DNA of 64,000 nt from Streptomyces wedmorensis (GCF_000716445.1 NZ_JNWK01000008.1:99939-163938); one strand, 5' to 3'; numbered from the stretch's first letter, positions 50,404-59,478 are shown. Translations and numbers: made by a program. The notes: generated from the sequence alone by a model not told the origin.

Positions 50404-52638
50404 TCAGCGGTTCCCGCGGCCGCCGCGGCCGTCGCCGCCGCCCAGCATGTCCGGCGGGATCGTGATGCCGGGGAACGGGTTGGTCGGGTCGGTGTCGCCC
50501 GGCTTGGCGTCACCCGGCTTGCGGGGCTTGTTCGGGCCCTGGTCGCCCTCCGGGTCCTTGGGCTTCTCGGCCCGCGGCACGGGGACGGTGTTGAAGCCCG
50601 GCGTCTCGGACGCGTCGAGCGCGCCCGTCATCGCGATCTTCCAGATGGGGCCGGGGAGGCAGCCACCACAGACCTTCTCGTAGTACTCGCCGCCGATGGT
50701 GATGTCGTACATCGACTTCTTCTCGCCGACGTCGTCGCCGACCCAGACGGCGGTGGACAGGTTCGGGGTGTAGCCGACGAACCAGGCGTCCTTGCGGTCG
50801 TTGGTGGTACCGGTCTTGCCCGCGTTGTCGCGGTCGCTCAGGCCGGCCTTGGTGCCGGTGCCGTCCTCGACGACGCCCTTCAGCATCTGGTTGATGACGT
50901 CGGCGGTGTGCTGCGACATCGCGCGCGAGCACTTCGACTGGGGCACGTTCAGCTTGTCGCCGTTGGCGGCCTTGATCGACTCGATCACGACCGGGGTGCA
51001 GTACATGCCGCGGTTGGCGAAGGTCGCGTAGACGGACGCCATGTCGAGCGGGGTGCTCTCGATGCTGCCGAGCGTGATGGACGGGCTCTGCTTGACGGGC
51101 TTGCCCAGCTCGCGCTCGTAGCCGACGTGCTTCGCCATCGTCAGCGTCTCGCACAGGCCGGCCATCTGCTCCAGCTTGGCGAAGTACGTGTTGATGGACT
51201 TGCCGAGGGCGCTCGTCATGTCATAGGCGCCCTTCTCCGACTTGATCTCGTTGTTCACCTCCCAGTTCCCGTAACCCGCGGGGCTGCCGTCGCAGCGGGT
51301 GTAGTCGGTCTCCGGGATGTTGATCTGCGTGGGGGTGTCGAAGACCTGCGCCGGGCTCAGGCCCTTCTCCAGGGCCGCGGCCGCGGTGATCGGCTTGAAC
51401 GTCGAGCCGACCTGGAAGCCGTACGTCGTGCCGCCCATCTTGCTGCCGACGGCGAGGTTGAGCGTGGTCTGGTGCTGCTTCTGGTCCAGGCCGTACGGAC
51501 GGGACTGGCCCATCGAGACGATCTTGCCGGTCCCGGGCTGGACCTGGACGACCGAGGCGGCGACCGGGTCGTCCTTGTTGACCCTCGCGATGGCGGCCTC
51601 GTTGGCGGCGGCCTGGGCGCGCGGGTCGAGCGTGGTCTTGATGGTGAGACCACCCAGGTTCCACAGCTTCTGCCGCTCCTCGGCCGTCTTGCCGAAGACC
51701 GGGTCGTTGAGGATCGTCTTGCGGACGTAGTCGCAGAAGAAGCCGGAGCCGTCGACGGCGGTGATGCAGCCGTTCTTCGGCGTCTTGACCTTCAGCTTCA
51801 GCGGGGCGGCCTTCGCCTTGTCGGCCTCGGCCTGGCTGATGTCCTTCACGTCGGCCATCCGCTGGAGGACCACGTTGCGGCGCTTGGTGGCTTCCTGGAT
51901 GTCGTTGATGGGGTCGTAGCGGCTCGGCGACTGGACGAGACCGGCCATCATGGCCGCCTCGCCGAGGTCGAGCTTGGCGGCCGGCTTGGAGAAGTACCGC
52001 TGGGAGGCGGCCTCGATGCCGTACGCCTGCTGCCCGAAGAACGTGATGTTGAGGTAGTTCTCCAGGATCTTCTTCTTGCCCAGCTCCTCCTCGACCTGGA
52101 TCGCGAACTTCAGCTCGCGGACCTTGCGGCCGATGGTCTGCTGGGTGGCCTGGGCGACCTTCTCGGGGTCGTCACCCGCCTCCTCGACGAAGACGTTCTT
52201 CACGTACTGCTGGGTGAGGGTGGACGCGCCCTGCGCGACTCCGCCGGACTGCGCGTTGCGGTTGATCGCGCGCAGCACGCCCTTGAGGTCGATGGCCCCG
52301 TGCTCGTAGAAGCGGCCGTCCTCGATCGCGACGATCGCCTTCTGCATGTACGGGGAGATCTTCTCCAGCGGGACGACCTGCCGGTCCCGGGAGTACACCG
52401 TGGCGATGAGTCCGCCCTGGGAGTCGAGAATGGTGGTGCGCTGACTCAGCGGCGGGGTCTTCAGGTTGGAGGGGATCTCGTCGAACCCCTCGACCGTGCC
52501 CTTCGCGGCCAGTCCGAGTGCGCCGGCCGCGGGCAGGGCGATGCCCGCCAGCACGGCTCCGGAGAGCACACTGACACCGAGGAACTTGGCGGCCTGCTGG
52601 GTCCCGGTCAGACCACCGCCCGAGCGCTTCTTTGCCAT
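50404..52638 (-). CDS. Class A penicillin-binding protein (transglycosylase/transpeptidase)
   Basis: 744 residues. Short cytoplasmic tail, TM at about 18-42, GT51 domain with AIEDGRFYEHGAIDLKG and GASTLTQQYVKN plus KILENYLNITFFGQQAYGIEAA, and a transpeptidase domain with GSTFKP (active-site Ser), SIN (SxN) and GKTGTTNDRKDAWFVGY (KTG). A disordered Pro/Lys/Asp/Gly-rich tail of about 80 residues ends the protein. It polymerises and cross-links peptidoglycan outside the membrane. Divergent from wblA over a 416-bp spacer. Confidence 0.97.
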   Translation of the reverse strand: MAKKRSGGGLTGTQQAAKFLGVSVLSGAVLAGIALPAAGALGLAAKGTVEGFDEIPSNLKTPPLSQRTTILDSQGGLIATVYSRDRQVVPLEKISPYMQKAIVAIEDGRFYEHGAIDLKGVLRAINRNAQSGGVAQGASTLTQQYVKNVFVEEAGDDPEKVAQATQQTIGRKVRELKFAIQVEEELGKKKILENYLNITFFGQQAYGIEAASQRYFSKPAAKLDLGEAAMMAGLVQSPSRYDPINDIQEATKRRNVVLQRMADVKDISQAEADKAKAAPLKLKVKTPKNGCITAVDGSGFFCDYVRKTILNDPVFGKTAEERQKLWNLGGLTIKTTLDPRAQAAANEAAIARVNKDDPVAASVVQVQPGTGKIVSMGQSRPYGLDQKQHQTTLNLAVGSKMGGTTYGFQVGSTFKPITAAAALEKGLSPAQVFDTPTQINIPETDYTRCDGSPAGYGNWEVNNEIKSEKGAYDMTSALGKSINTYFAKLEQMAGLCETLTMAKHVGYERELGKPVKQSPSITLGSIESTPLDMASVYATFANRGMYCTPVVIESIKAANGDKLNVPQSKCSRAMSQHTADVINQMLKGVVEDGTGTKAGLSDRDNAGKTGTTNDRKDAWFVGYTPNLSTAVWVGDDVGEKKSMYDITIGGEYYEKVCGGCLPGPIWKIAMTGALDASETPGFNTVPVPRAEKPKDPEGDQGPNKPRKPGDAKPGDTDPTNPFPGITIPPDMLGGGDGRGGRGNR

Positions 52639-53054
52639 GGGGGCAGCCTACGTTCTCATTCGCCGGACACGCGTATATGCCTTGGCCTAAGCTGCTCACA
52701 ACTGTCACAGCAGTGCGGTCTCGCATCAAGACCCGTGCGTGACATCGGTATGAATTCCCGTGACCCCGAAACACGGGAAGCTCGTGTCCGATTCCGGCTC
52801 ATGCGTCACACGGTGCCCGAAGTGGCCCGGTCGAGGAAGGGCGTATCTGAGAGATATGTCCGCTATCACACGCATGTCCTTCGATCACTCCCCTGGGTGA
52901 TCTGACGCGCACGCATAGTCCGTTCGGGCCATCCAAGATTGGGCCCGAAGGGGGTGTTGCGCTGTGCCCACCTTCCGTAACGTCCCAACTGGCAGCGGTG
53001 AATATGCCGCTGTCGCCGTGGGGGAGCCTCGATTCGGGAGAGGACGGCGCCGGT
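52639..53054. other. 416-bp divergent spacer between the PBP gene and wblA
   Basis: No gene supported. TTCCCGTG (52755-52762) and CACGGGAA (52772-52779) form a perfect 8-bp inverted repeat with a nine-base spacer, a candidate regulator site or hairpin. The rest is mixed-composition sequence, less GC-rich than coding DNA, consistent with long wblA promoter/leader sequence. Confidence 0.6.
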
Positions 53055-53399
53055 ATGGGCTGGGTAGCTGACTGGAGTGCGCAGGCGGCCTGCCGCACTA
53101 CCGATCCGGATGAACTTTTCGTGCAGGGAGCGGCACAGAACAGGGCGAAGGCGGTGTGCACCGGATGCCCGGTGCGGACCGAGTGCCTCGCCGACGCTCT
53201 CGACAACCGCGTGGAGTTCGGCGTGTGGGGCGGCATGACGGAGCGCGAGCGCCGCGCCCTGCTGCGCAGGAGGCCGACCGTCACGTCGTGGCGCCGGCTC
53301 CTGGAGACCGCGCGCACGGAGTACGAGCGCGGCGCGGGCCTGCTGCCCGTCGCCATGGAGGACGACGCGACGTACGAGGAGTACGCGGCGGTCGGCTAG
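53055..53399 (+). CDS. wblA: WhiB-family regulator WblA
   Basis: 114 residues from ATG 53055 (MGWVADWSAQAACR). Four Fe-S cysteines: Cys13, Cys35, Cys38 and Cys44 (CTGCPVRTEC), then GVWGGMTERERRALLRRR, the sigma/DNA-interaction turn, and a C-terminal extension RRLLETARTEYERG that is typical of WblA. In Streptomyces WblA is a pleiotropic regulator needed for sporulation and repressing antibiotic production. Neighbours (PBP upstream, ArsA pair downstream) match the wblA locus as I know it. Confidence 0.95.
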   Translation: MGWVADWSAQAACRTTDPDELFVQGAAQNRAKAVCTGCPVRTECLADALDNRVEFGVWGGMTERERRALLRRRPTVTSWRRLLETARTEYERGAGLLPVAMEDDATYEEYAAVG

Positions 53400-53482
53400 A
53401 ACCCGATCGGCACGCGGTACGGAGACGTGCGCTGAGGTCGGCTGGACCGCGACCGTGCGCGGTACGGAGACGGGGACACCGC

Positions 53483-54853
53483 TCAGGGTGAGGGCATCCG
53501 CCCGGCCGTGAGGCGGTCACCGATGGCCCGCAGCCCGGCGAGGTCGTGCACATCGCCGGGCAGGGCGGCCACTTCGGCCACCGCCACCTCGGGGTGGAGC
53601 GCGGTGAAGCGGTCGCGCGTGCGCTGCTCACGCGCGAGCACCCGCATGCGCTCGGCATGCAGGCGCAGAAGTCCCGCGGTGAGCATACGAACGTCGACGT
53701 CCATGTCGGGGTGCTGTTCTGAGTCCGTGCGTGTGTCTGCGACTGCGTCGTCGTGCTGTGCGGCCGGTTCGGCTGTGGGGGCAGCCTCGGTCGGGGGGAT
53801 TGCGGCGGCGGTGGCGAGATCGGACGGCTCGGGCTTGGTGGCCGGGGAGCCACGCAGTTCAGCCTTCCCGCCCCCCTGATCCACAATGCGCCCCTCGTCA
53901 AGATTTTCCGCGGCGGCTCTCGCCCGCTCGGCCGACAGCCGAACGGCGCCGCTGCCGTGGACGCGGTTGAGTACGAGACCCGCCAGCGGCATCTCCTCGG
54001 CGGCCAGCCGCTCCACGAAGTACGCGGCCTCGCGCAGCGCGTCCCGCTCCGGCGTGGCGACCACGAGGAACGCCGTGCCCGGGGCCTGGAGCAGCTTGTA
54101 CGTGGCGTCGGCGCGGGTCCGGAAACCACCGAACATCGTGTCCATCGCCGCCACGAACGTCTGCACGTCCTTGAGGAACTGACCCCCGAGCAGTTTCCCG
54201 AGGGTGCCGGTCATCATCGACATGCCGACGTTGAGGAACTTCATCCCCGCCCGGCCGCCCACCTTCGCCGGGGCCATCAGCAGCTTGATGAAAGTGCCGT
54301 CGAGGAAGGAGCCGAGCCGCTTCGGCGCGTCGAGGAAGTCCAGCGCGGACCTGGACGGCGGCGTGTCGACGACGATCAGGTCCCACTCGTCGCGCGCCCG
54401 GAGCTGGCCCAGCTTCTCCATCGCCATGTACTCCTGCGTACCGGCGAATCCGGCCGACAGGGACTGGTAGAAGGGGTTCCGCAGGATGGCCTGCGCCCGC
54501 TCGGGGTCCGCGTGCGCCTCGACGATCTCGTCGAAGGTCCGCTTCATGTCGAGCATCATCGCGTGCAGTTCGCCGCCGTCGGAGCCCTTGATGCCGTCGA
54601 CCTTGCGCGGGGTGTTGTCGAGGGAGTCGATGCCCATGGACTGGGCGAGCCGGCGGGCCGGGTCGATGGTGAGGACGACGACCCGCCGACCGCGCTCCGC
54701 CGCCCGCACGCCGAGCGCCGCCGCCGTCGTCGTCTTCCCGACCCCGCCCGCGCCGCAGCAGACGATGATCCGGGTCCCCCGGTCGTCGATCAGCGGATCG
54801 AGCTCCAGGAGCGGCACGGAGTCGAGCCCGCCGGCAGCAGCCTTCTCCGTCAC
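53483..54853 (-). CDS. ArsA/Get3-like ATPase, second of pair
   Basis: 456 residues, GTG overlapping the stop of the first ATPase gene (GTGA). Deviant Walker A CGAGGVGKTTTAAALG at about 33-48, switch VLTIDPARRLAQSMG, DLIVVDTPPSRSALDFLDAPKRL, and LVLNRVHG. An Ala/Thr/Pro-rich linker (about 325-375) and a helical C-terminus follow. Lacks arsenite-binding cysteine clusters, so an arsenite pump role is unlikely; tail-anchored-protein handling or another cargo role is possible. Confidence 0.88.
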   Translation of the reverse strand: MTEKAAAGGLDSVPLLELDPLIDDRGTRIIVCCGAGGVGKTTTAAALGVRAAERGRRVVVLTIDPARRLAQSMGIDSLDNTPRKVDGIKGSDGGELHAMMLDMKRTFDEIVEAHADPERAQAILRNPFYQSLSAGFAGTQEYMAMEKLGQLRARDEWDLIVVDTPPSRSALDFLDAPKRLGSFLDGTFIKLLMAPAKVGGRAGMKFLNVGMSMMTGTLGKLLGGQFLKDVQTFVAAMDTMFGGFRTRADATYKLLQAPGTAFLVVATPERDALREAAYFVERLAAEEMPLAGLVLNRVHGSGAVRLSAERARAAAENLDEGRIVDQGGGKAELRGSPATKPEPSDLATAAAIPPTEAAPTAEPAAQHDDAVADTRTDSEQHPDMDVDVRMLTAGLLRLHAERMRVLAREQRTRDRFTALHPEVAVAEVAALPGDVHDLAGLRAIGDRLTAGRMPSP

Positions 54854-55812
54854 GCGCCCACCCCTTGCTTCCGCAGTTCCTTCGCGAGCCGGTAGAGCCC
54901 TGCGATGTCCGCCCCGTCCCCCAGGAAGGGGAGTTCGTACGCGGGGACGCCGATGCCGTCGAGGACCGCGCGCTGCTCCCGCTCCAGCTCCACCCGGCGG
55001 GCGTGCTCGACCGCCTCGTCGAGGAGCGGCTCGACGAGGCGCGTGCCGCCCGCGACGCCGACCGATGCCAGGGTCCGGGCGATCGCGTCCCGATGGTCGC
55101 CGGAGGCGGCCCGTACCGCCGCGCCGTCGAGGACGTGCGGCCGGACCATGTTCACCACGACCCGCCCCACCGGCAGTTCGGCGTCGCGGAGCTCCGCGAC
55201 GCCGTCCGCGGTCTCCTGGACCGGCATCTCCTCCAGGAGGGTCACCAGGTGGACCGCCGTCTCGGGGGACTTGAGGACCCGCATGACGGCCTGCGCCTGG
55301 TTGTGTATCGGGCCGATCCTGGCCAGGCCCGCGACCTCGTCGTTGACGTTGAGGAAGCGGGTGATGCGGCCGGTGGGCGGCGCGTCCATGACGACGTGGT
55401 CGTACGTGTGGCCGCCGTGCTTCTCGCGCCGCCGGACCGCCTCGCAGGCCTTGCCGGTCAGCAGGACGTCACGGACCCCCGGGGCTATCGTCGTCGCGAA
55501 GTCGATCGCGCCGAGTTTCTTCAGGGCCCGCCCGGCGCTGCCCAGTTTGTAGAACATCTGGAGGTAGTCGAGGAGCGCGCGCTCGGCGTCGATCGCCAGC
55601 GCGTACACCTCGCCGCCGCCCGGCGCGACGGCGATCTTGCGCTCCTCGTACGGAAGCGCCTCCGTCTCGAAGAGCTGTGCGATGCCCTGTCTGCCTTCGA
55701 CCTCGACGAGGAGGGTCCGCTTCCCCTCCGTCGCGAGGGCGAGGGCGAGGGCGGCGGCGACCGTCGTCTTACCGGTACCGCCCTTGCCACTGACGACCTG
55801 GAGCCTGCTCAC
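54850..55812 (-). CDS. ArsA/Get3-like ATPase, first of pair
   Basis: 320 residues from GTG 55812. Walker A VSGKGGTGKTTVAAAL at the N-terminus, then LLVEVEGRQGIAQLF, YDHVVMDAPPTGRITRFLNVNDEV and VVVNMVRPHVLDG. TAGGCT (minus strand, 55820-55825) ends seven bases before the start with no SD, so the operon message is probably leaderless. The two ATPases are translationally coupled and may form a heterodimer, as Get3-type ATPases act as dimers. Confidence 0.9.
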   Translation of the reverse strand: MSRLQVVSGKGGTGKTTVAAALALALATEGKRTLLVEVEGRQGIAQLFETEALPYEERKIAVAPGGGEVYALAIDAERALLDYLQMFYKLGSAGRALKKLGAIDFATTIAPGVRDVLLTGKACEAVRRREKHGGHTYDHVVMDAPPTGRITRFLNVNDEVAGLARIGPIHNQAQAVMRVLKSPETAVHLVTLLEEMPVQETADGVAELRDAELPVGRVVVNMVRPHVLDGAAVRAASGDHRDAIARTLASVGVAGGTRLVEPLLDEAVEHARRVELEREQRAVLDGIGVPAYELPFLGDGADIAGLYRLAKELRKQGVGA

Positions 55813-55863
55813 GCTGTCGAGCCTAACCACTGGCGGCCGTGCCCAATCAGCTGACCGCCCCGG

Positions 55864-55885
55864 AGAAGCCCCCTAGGGGGCTTCT
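55864..55885. promoter_or_regulatory. 22-bp perfect palindrome with CTAG centre
   Basis: AGAAGCCCCCTAGGGGGCTTCT is perfectly symmetric without a loop and lies between the divergent ArsA operon and the DUF4177 gene. With no central spacer it is a weaker hairpin than a terminator, so a two-way operator is as likely. Confidence 0.6.
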
Positions 55886-56002
55886 TGCCGATCAGGCAGG
55901 GCTCGCGTCGCCCCGCACCGCGGGGGTGCTTCGGGGGAGCCGCGGGGCCGTCCCGCAGGCCGCCTCGGAAGGCAGCCCGCCGACAGCGGATACAGTCGGC
56001 CC

Positions 56003-56161
56003 ATGACCAAGTGGGAGTACGTCACGGTGCCGCTTCTGGTGCACGCGACCAAGCAGATTCTGGACACCTGGGGCGAGGACGGCTGGGAGCTCGTCCAGGT
56101 CGTGCCCGGGCCGAACAACCCCGAGCAGCTCGTGGCCTACCTGAAGCGGGCCAAGTCGTGA
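56003..56161 (+). CDS. DUF4177 small protein
   Basis: 52 residues: TKWEYVTVPLLVHATKQILD, then the hallmark WGEDGWELVQVVPG. TACAGT (55991-55996) ends six bases before ATG 56003, no SD: leaderless. It overlaps the RidA gene by four bases (GTGA). Function unknown, a compact beta-alpha-beta unit. Confidence 0.88.
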   Translation: MTKWEYVTVPLLVHATKQILDTWGEDGWELVQVVPGPNNPEQLVAYLKRAKS

Positions 56162-56628
56162 GCGGGGCCGTCGAGGCGAGGCTCGCCGAGCTCGGCCTGA
56201 CCCTGCCGGAGGTCGTGCCCCCGCTGGCCGCGTACCAGCCGGCCGTGCAGTCGGGCGTGTACGTCTACACCTCGGGCCAGCTCCCGATGGTGGCGGGCAA
56301 GCTGTCGGTGACCGGCAAGGTCGGCGACGAGGTCACCGCCGAGGAGGCCAAGCAGCTCGCCGCCACGTGCGCGCTCAACGCCCTCGCGGCCGTGAAGTCG
56401 GTCGCCGGTGACCTCGACCGCATCAAGCGCGTCGTGAAGGTCGTCGGTTTCGTCGCCTCCGCCGCGGACTTCACCGGCCAGCCCGGCGTGATCAACGGCG
56501 CCAGCGAGCTGCTCGGCGCCGTGCTCGGCGACAAGGGCGTGCACGCCCGCAGCGCCGTCGGCGTGGCCGTGCTGCCGCTCGACGCCCCGGTCGAGGTCGA
56601 GGTCCAGGTCGAGCTCGTCGAGGCCTGA
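56158..56628 (+). CDS. RidA/YjgF-like family protein
   Basis: 156 residues from GTG 56158. Long-form RidA: LGLTLPEVVPPLAAYQPAV, GVYVYTSGQLPMVAGKL, KLAATCALNALAAVKSVAGDLD-like helix, and ARSAVGVAVLPLDAPVEVEV with the conserved Arg. RidA enzymes deaminate reactive enamines/imines; this long subgroup is less well defined. Followed by a hairpin terminator. Confidence 0.9.
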   Translation: MSGAVEARLAELGLTLPEVVPPLAAYQPAVQSGVYVYTSGQLPMVAGKLSVTGKVGDEVTAEEAKQLAATCALNALAAVKSVAGDLDRIKRVVKVVGFVASAADFTGQPGVINGASELLGAVLGDKGVHARSAVGVAVLPLDAPVEVEVQVELVEA

Positions 56629-56647
56629 CGTTCCGCACGCGCGCGTG

Positions 56648-56680
56648 GAGCCGGTTTTCCCGTTCCGGGGAAGCCGGCTC
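56648..56680 (+). terminator. Hairpin terminator after the RidA gene
   Basis: GAGCCGGTTTTCCC and GGGGAAGCCGGCTC form a 14-pair stem, with G-U pairs in the middle, and a four- to five-base loop, 20 bp after the stop. Confidence 0.75.
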
Positions 56681-56703
56681 TCGTGCATTCCGATGCTTGC
56701 GCA

Positions 56704-56709
56704 TAGCAT
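56704..56709 (+). promoter_or_regulatory. -10-like box of a leaderless NUDIX transcript
   Basis: TAGCAT ends six bases before ATG 56716; no SD sequence. Confidence 0.45.
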
Positions 56710-56715
56710 CCGGCC

Positions 56716-57603
56716 ATGCCGAATGGTCAGCCGAATCAGTCGAACGGTCAGTGGTACCCGCCGGAATGGCCCGACCGCATCCGCGCCCTCGCCGCCGGTG
56801 AGCTCACCCCGGTGGCGCCCCGCCGCGCCGCCACCGTGCTGCTCCTGCGGGACGCGGCGGCGGGGCCTGACGTCCACATGCTGCGCCGCCGCGCCTCGAT
56901 GGCCTTCGCGGGAGGCGCGTACGCCTACCCCGGCGGCGGTGTCGACCCGCGCGACGAGCAGCCGGTCCGCTGGGCGGGCCCTTCCCTCGGCGAGTGGGCC
57001 GGGCGGCTCGGTCTCGACGACCCCGCGCAGGCCCAGGCCGTGGTCTGCGCCGCCGTGCGCGAGACGTTCGAGGAAGCGGGCGTCCTGCTCGCCGGCGAGA
57101 CCGCGGACACCGTGGTCGGCGACACGACCGGCGAGGAGTGGGAGCGCGACCGGGAGGCACTGGTCGCCCGCGAGCTGTCCTTCGCCGACTTCCTCGACCG
57201 GCGCGGGCTCGTCCTGCGCTCGGACCTGCTGGGCGCGTGGGCCCGCTGGATCACGCCGGAGTTCGAGCAGCGCCGTTACGACACCTGGTTCTTCGTGGCC
57301 GCGCTGCCGGCCGGGCAGCGCACCCGGGACGTCTCCGGCGAGGCGGACCGCACGGTCTGGATCCGCCCGGCGGAGGCCGCGGCCGGCTACGACCGGGGCG
57401 AGCTGATGATGATGCCGCCGACGATCTCGACCCTGCGCACCCTGGAGCCGTACGGCACGGCGGCCGAGGCGCTGGCGGCGGCGGGCGGCCAGGACATGAC
57501 CCCGGTGCTCGCCCAGGCCCGCCTGGAGGGCGACGAGCTGGTCCTGAGCTGGCCGGGGCACGAGGAGTTCACCAAGATCATCCCGACCGGGGGTGCGCGA
57601 TGA
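56716..57603 (+). CDS. NUDIX hydrolase (NUDT19-like)
   Basis: 295 residues. RRAATVLLLRDAAAGPDVHMLRR and AYAYPGGGVDP open the fold; the catalytic helix is AAVRETFEEAGVLL, at a longer distance from the Gly-rich loop than in the standard box, as in NUDT19/RP2-type CoA hydrolases. WARWITPEFEQRRYDTWFFV is also characteristic. ATGA overlap with an MBL-fold gene downstream, an association repeated in actinomycetes. Confidence 0.9.
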   Translation: MPNGQPNQSNGQWYPPEWPDRIRALAAGELTPVAPRRAATVLLLRDAAAGPDVHMLRRRASMAFAGGAYAYPGGGVDPRDEQPVRWAGPSLGEWAGRLGLDDPAQAQAVVCAAVRETFEEAGVLLAGETADTVVGDTTGEEWERDREALVARELSFADFLDRRGLVLRSDLLGAWARWITPEFEQRRYDTWFFVAALPAGQRTRDVSGEADRTVWIRPAEAAAGYDRGELMMMPPTISTLRTLEPYGTAAEALAAAGGQDMTPVLAQARLEGDELVLSWPGHEEFTKIIPTGGAR

Positions 57604-58430
57604 GCGACGCGGCGGCGCTGCCCGGGCAGCCGCGCGGTCTCGTGGTCTCCGGGCCCGCGACTCCCCGCGCCGTGAACGTCCTGGCGCCGAACCCGTCCGC
57701 CATGACGCTTGACGGCACCAACACCTGGCTCCTCTCCGAGCCGGGCTCGGACCTGGCCGTCGTGGTCGACCCGGGTCCCCTCGACGAGGGTCATCTGCGC
57801 CATGTCGTCGACACCGCTTCGATGCTCGGCAAGCGGGTCGCGCTGACCCTGCTGACCCACGGCCACCCGGACCACGCGGAGGGCGCCGGGCGCTTCGCCG
57901 AGCTGACCGGGACGGCCGTACGGGCGCTGGACCCGGCGCTGCGGCTCGGCGACGAGGGGCTCGGCGCGGGGGACGTGGTGACCGTCGGCGGTCTGGAGCT
58001 GCGGGTCGTTCCGACGCCCGGGCACACCTCGGACTCGCTCTCCTTCCATCTGCCGGCCGACCGGGCGGTGCTGACGGGGGACACGATCCTGGGGCGCGGG
58101 ACGACGATGGTGGCGCACCCGGACGGGCGGCTCGGCGACTACCTGGACTCGCTGCGGCGGCTGCGCTCGCTGACCGTCGACGACGGGGTCCACACGGTCC
58201 TGCCCGGGCACGGGCCGGTCCTGGAGGACGCGCAGGGGGCCGTGGAGTTCTACCTCGCGCACCGGGCGGGCAGGCTCGCCCAGGTGGAGTCGGCGGTCGC
58301 GAGCGGCCTGCGGACGGCGGCGGAGGTCGTCGCCCATGTCTACGCGGACGTGGACCGCTCGCTGTGGCCGGCGGCGGAGCTGTCCGTCCGGGCGCAGCTG
58401 GAGTACCTGCGGGAGCGCGGCCAGGTCTGA
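57600..58430 (+). CDS. Metallo-beta-lactamase fold hydrolase (LACTB2-like)
   Basis: 276 residues. NPSAMTLDGTNTWLL at the N-terminus, zinc motif LTHGHPDHAEG, TPGHTSDSLSF, LTGDTILGRG and LPGHGPVL, then a C-terminal winged-helix-like tail (AQVESAVASGLRTAAEVVAH). Glyoxalase II / LACTB2-type; substrate unknown, perhaps a thioester related to the NUDIX partner or RNA. Translationally coupled to the NUDIX gene. Confidence 0.9.
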   Translation: MSDAAALPGQPRGLVVSGPATPRAVNVLAPNPSAMTLDGTNTWLLSEPGSDLAVVVDPGPLDEGHLRHVVDTASMLGKRVALTLLTHGHPDHAEGAGRFAELTGTAVRALDPALRLGDEGLGAGDVVTVGGLELRVVPTPGHTSDSLSFHLPADRAVLTGDTILGRGTTMVAHPDGRLGDYLDSLRRLRSLTVDDGVHTVLPGHGPVLEDAQGAVEFYLAHRAGRLAQVESAVASGLRTAAEVVAHVYADVDRSLWPAAELSVRAQLEYLRERGQV

Positions 58431-58539
58431 GCCCGGAGTGTCACGATCCTGAACCGAGTGGGCCCCCGACCATTCGGTCAGCTTGACCCGTGTTTTACGC
58501 TCCGCTTACTTCTGGCCGTAGCTTTCGGGGGGAACGCCC

Positions 58540-59424
58540 GTGTTCGTCATCGCCATCCTGCTGGTCATAGCCGCAGTGGTGCTCTTTTTCGTAGGCCGTG
58601 CCAACGACTCGACGGGGCTGAAGCTCGGTGCCCTCGGCGCCGTCCTGGCCGGTGTCTTCTCGCTGATCGTGAGCATGACCTACGTGATCAGCGCGTACGA
58701 GGTCGGCGTGCCGGTCGCCTTCGGCAAGGTCGGCTCGCCCATGACCTCGGGCATGCACGTGAAGTCGCCCTTCACCAACGTCACGACCTTCTCGACCCGC
58801 CCGGTCGACCTCAACCTCTCCGACAAGGACGTGGTCGAGGTCCGCTCCTCCCAGGGCGGTGTCATGTACGCCGAGGTGACGGTGAAGTGGGCCGTCGTCC
58901 CGTCCAAGGCCGTCGAGCTGTACAAGCTCGCGGGCACCGAGGACGCCATCCAGCAGCGGCTCGTCTACCCCGACAGCCGGGAGATCGTCCGCAACGTCTT
59001 CGCCCGCTACTCGAGCGAGCAGGGGTACGCCTCCGACCGCGAGAAGATCAACGCCGAGATCGGTGACCTGATCAAGGAGCGCCTGGCCCCGCGCGGCATC
59101 GTCGTGACCACGGTCAACCTGCGCAACGTGAAGCCCTCGGACGCCCTCCAGGGCCAGATCGACCGCAAGATCCAGCAGCAGCAGGCCACCGAGCGGGCCA
59201 TCGAGGCCTCCCGCACCGCCAAGGCGGAGGCCGACCGGCGCCGGATCGAGGCGGAGGGCATCGCCCGCGCCAACAAGATCCTCAACGACTCGCTGACGGA
59301 CAAGGTCCTGATGAACCAGTGCATCGACGCGTTCAAGGAGGCCGCGGCGAAGAACGCGATCTACACCGTGCCCTGCGGCAACGGCGTCTCCGCCCCGGTG
59401 ATCGTGGACGGCTCGAAGCGCTGA
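58540..59424 (+). CDS. SPFH/prohibitin domain membrane protein
   Basis: 294 residues from GTG 58540. Two N-terminal TM helices (1-20 and 28-50), then the SPFH domain (VGVPVAFGKVGSPM, VSQ-type strands RPVDLNLSDKDVVEV) and a long coiled coil of alternating Ala/Glu/Arg (ATERAIEASRTAKAEADRRR). It should oligomerise into a membrane ring like prohibitin/flotillin. The C-terminus has two cysteines (NQCIDAF, VPCGNG). Monocistronic, with a strong terminator. Confidence 0.92.
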   Translation: MFVIAILLVIAAVVLFFVGRANDSTGLKLGALGAVLAGVFSLIVSMTYVISAYEVGVPVAFGKVGSPMTSGMHVKSPFTNVTTFSTRPVDLNLSDKDVVEVRSSQGGVMYAEVTVKWAVVPSKAVELYKLAGTEDAIQQRLVYPDSREIVRNVFARYSSEQGYASDREKINAEIGDLIKERLAPRGIVVTTVNLRNVKPSDALQGQIDRKIQQQQATERAIEASRTAKAEADRRRIEAEGIARANKILNDSLTDKVLMNQCIDAFKEAAAKNAIYTVPCGNGVSAPVIVDGSKR

Positions 59425-59444
59425 CCGTCCCCGCGGGTACGTGA

Positions 59445-59478
59445 AAGGCCGCCCCGGTCCTCGGACCGGGGCGGCCTT
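59445..59478. terminator. Bidirectional terminator between SPFH gene and crp
   Basis: AAGGCCGCCCCGGTCC (59445-59460) pairs perfectly over 16 bases with 59463-59478 around a two-base centre; T's follow on both strands. Convergent genes on either side. Confidence 0.93.
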
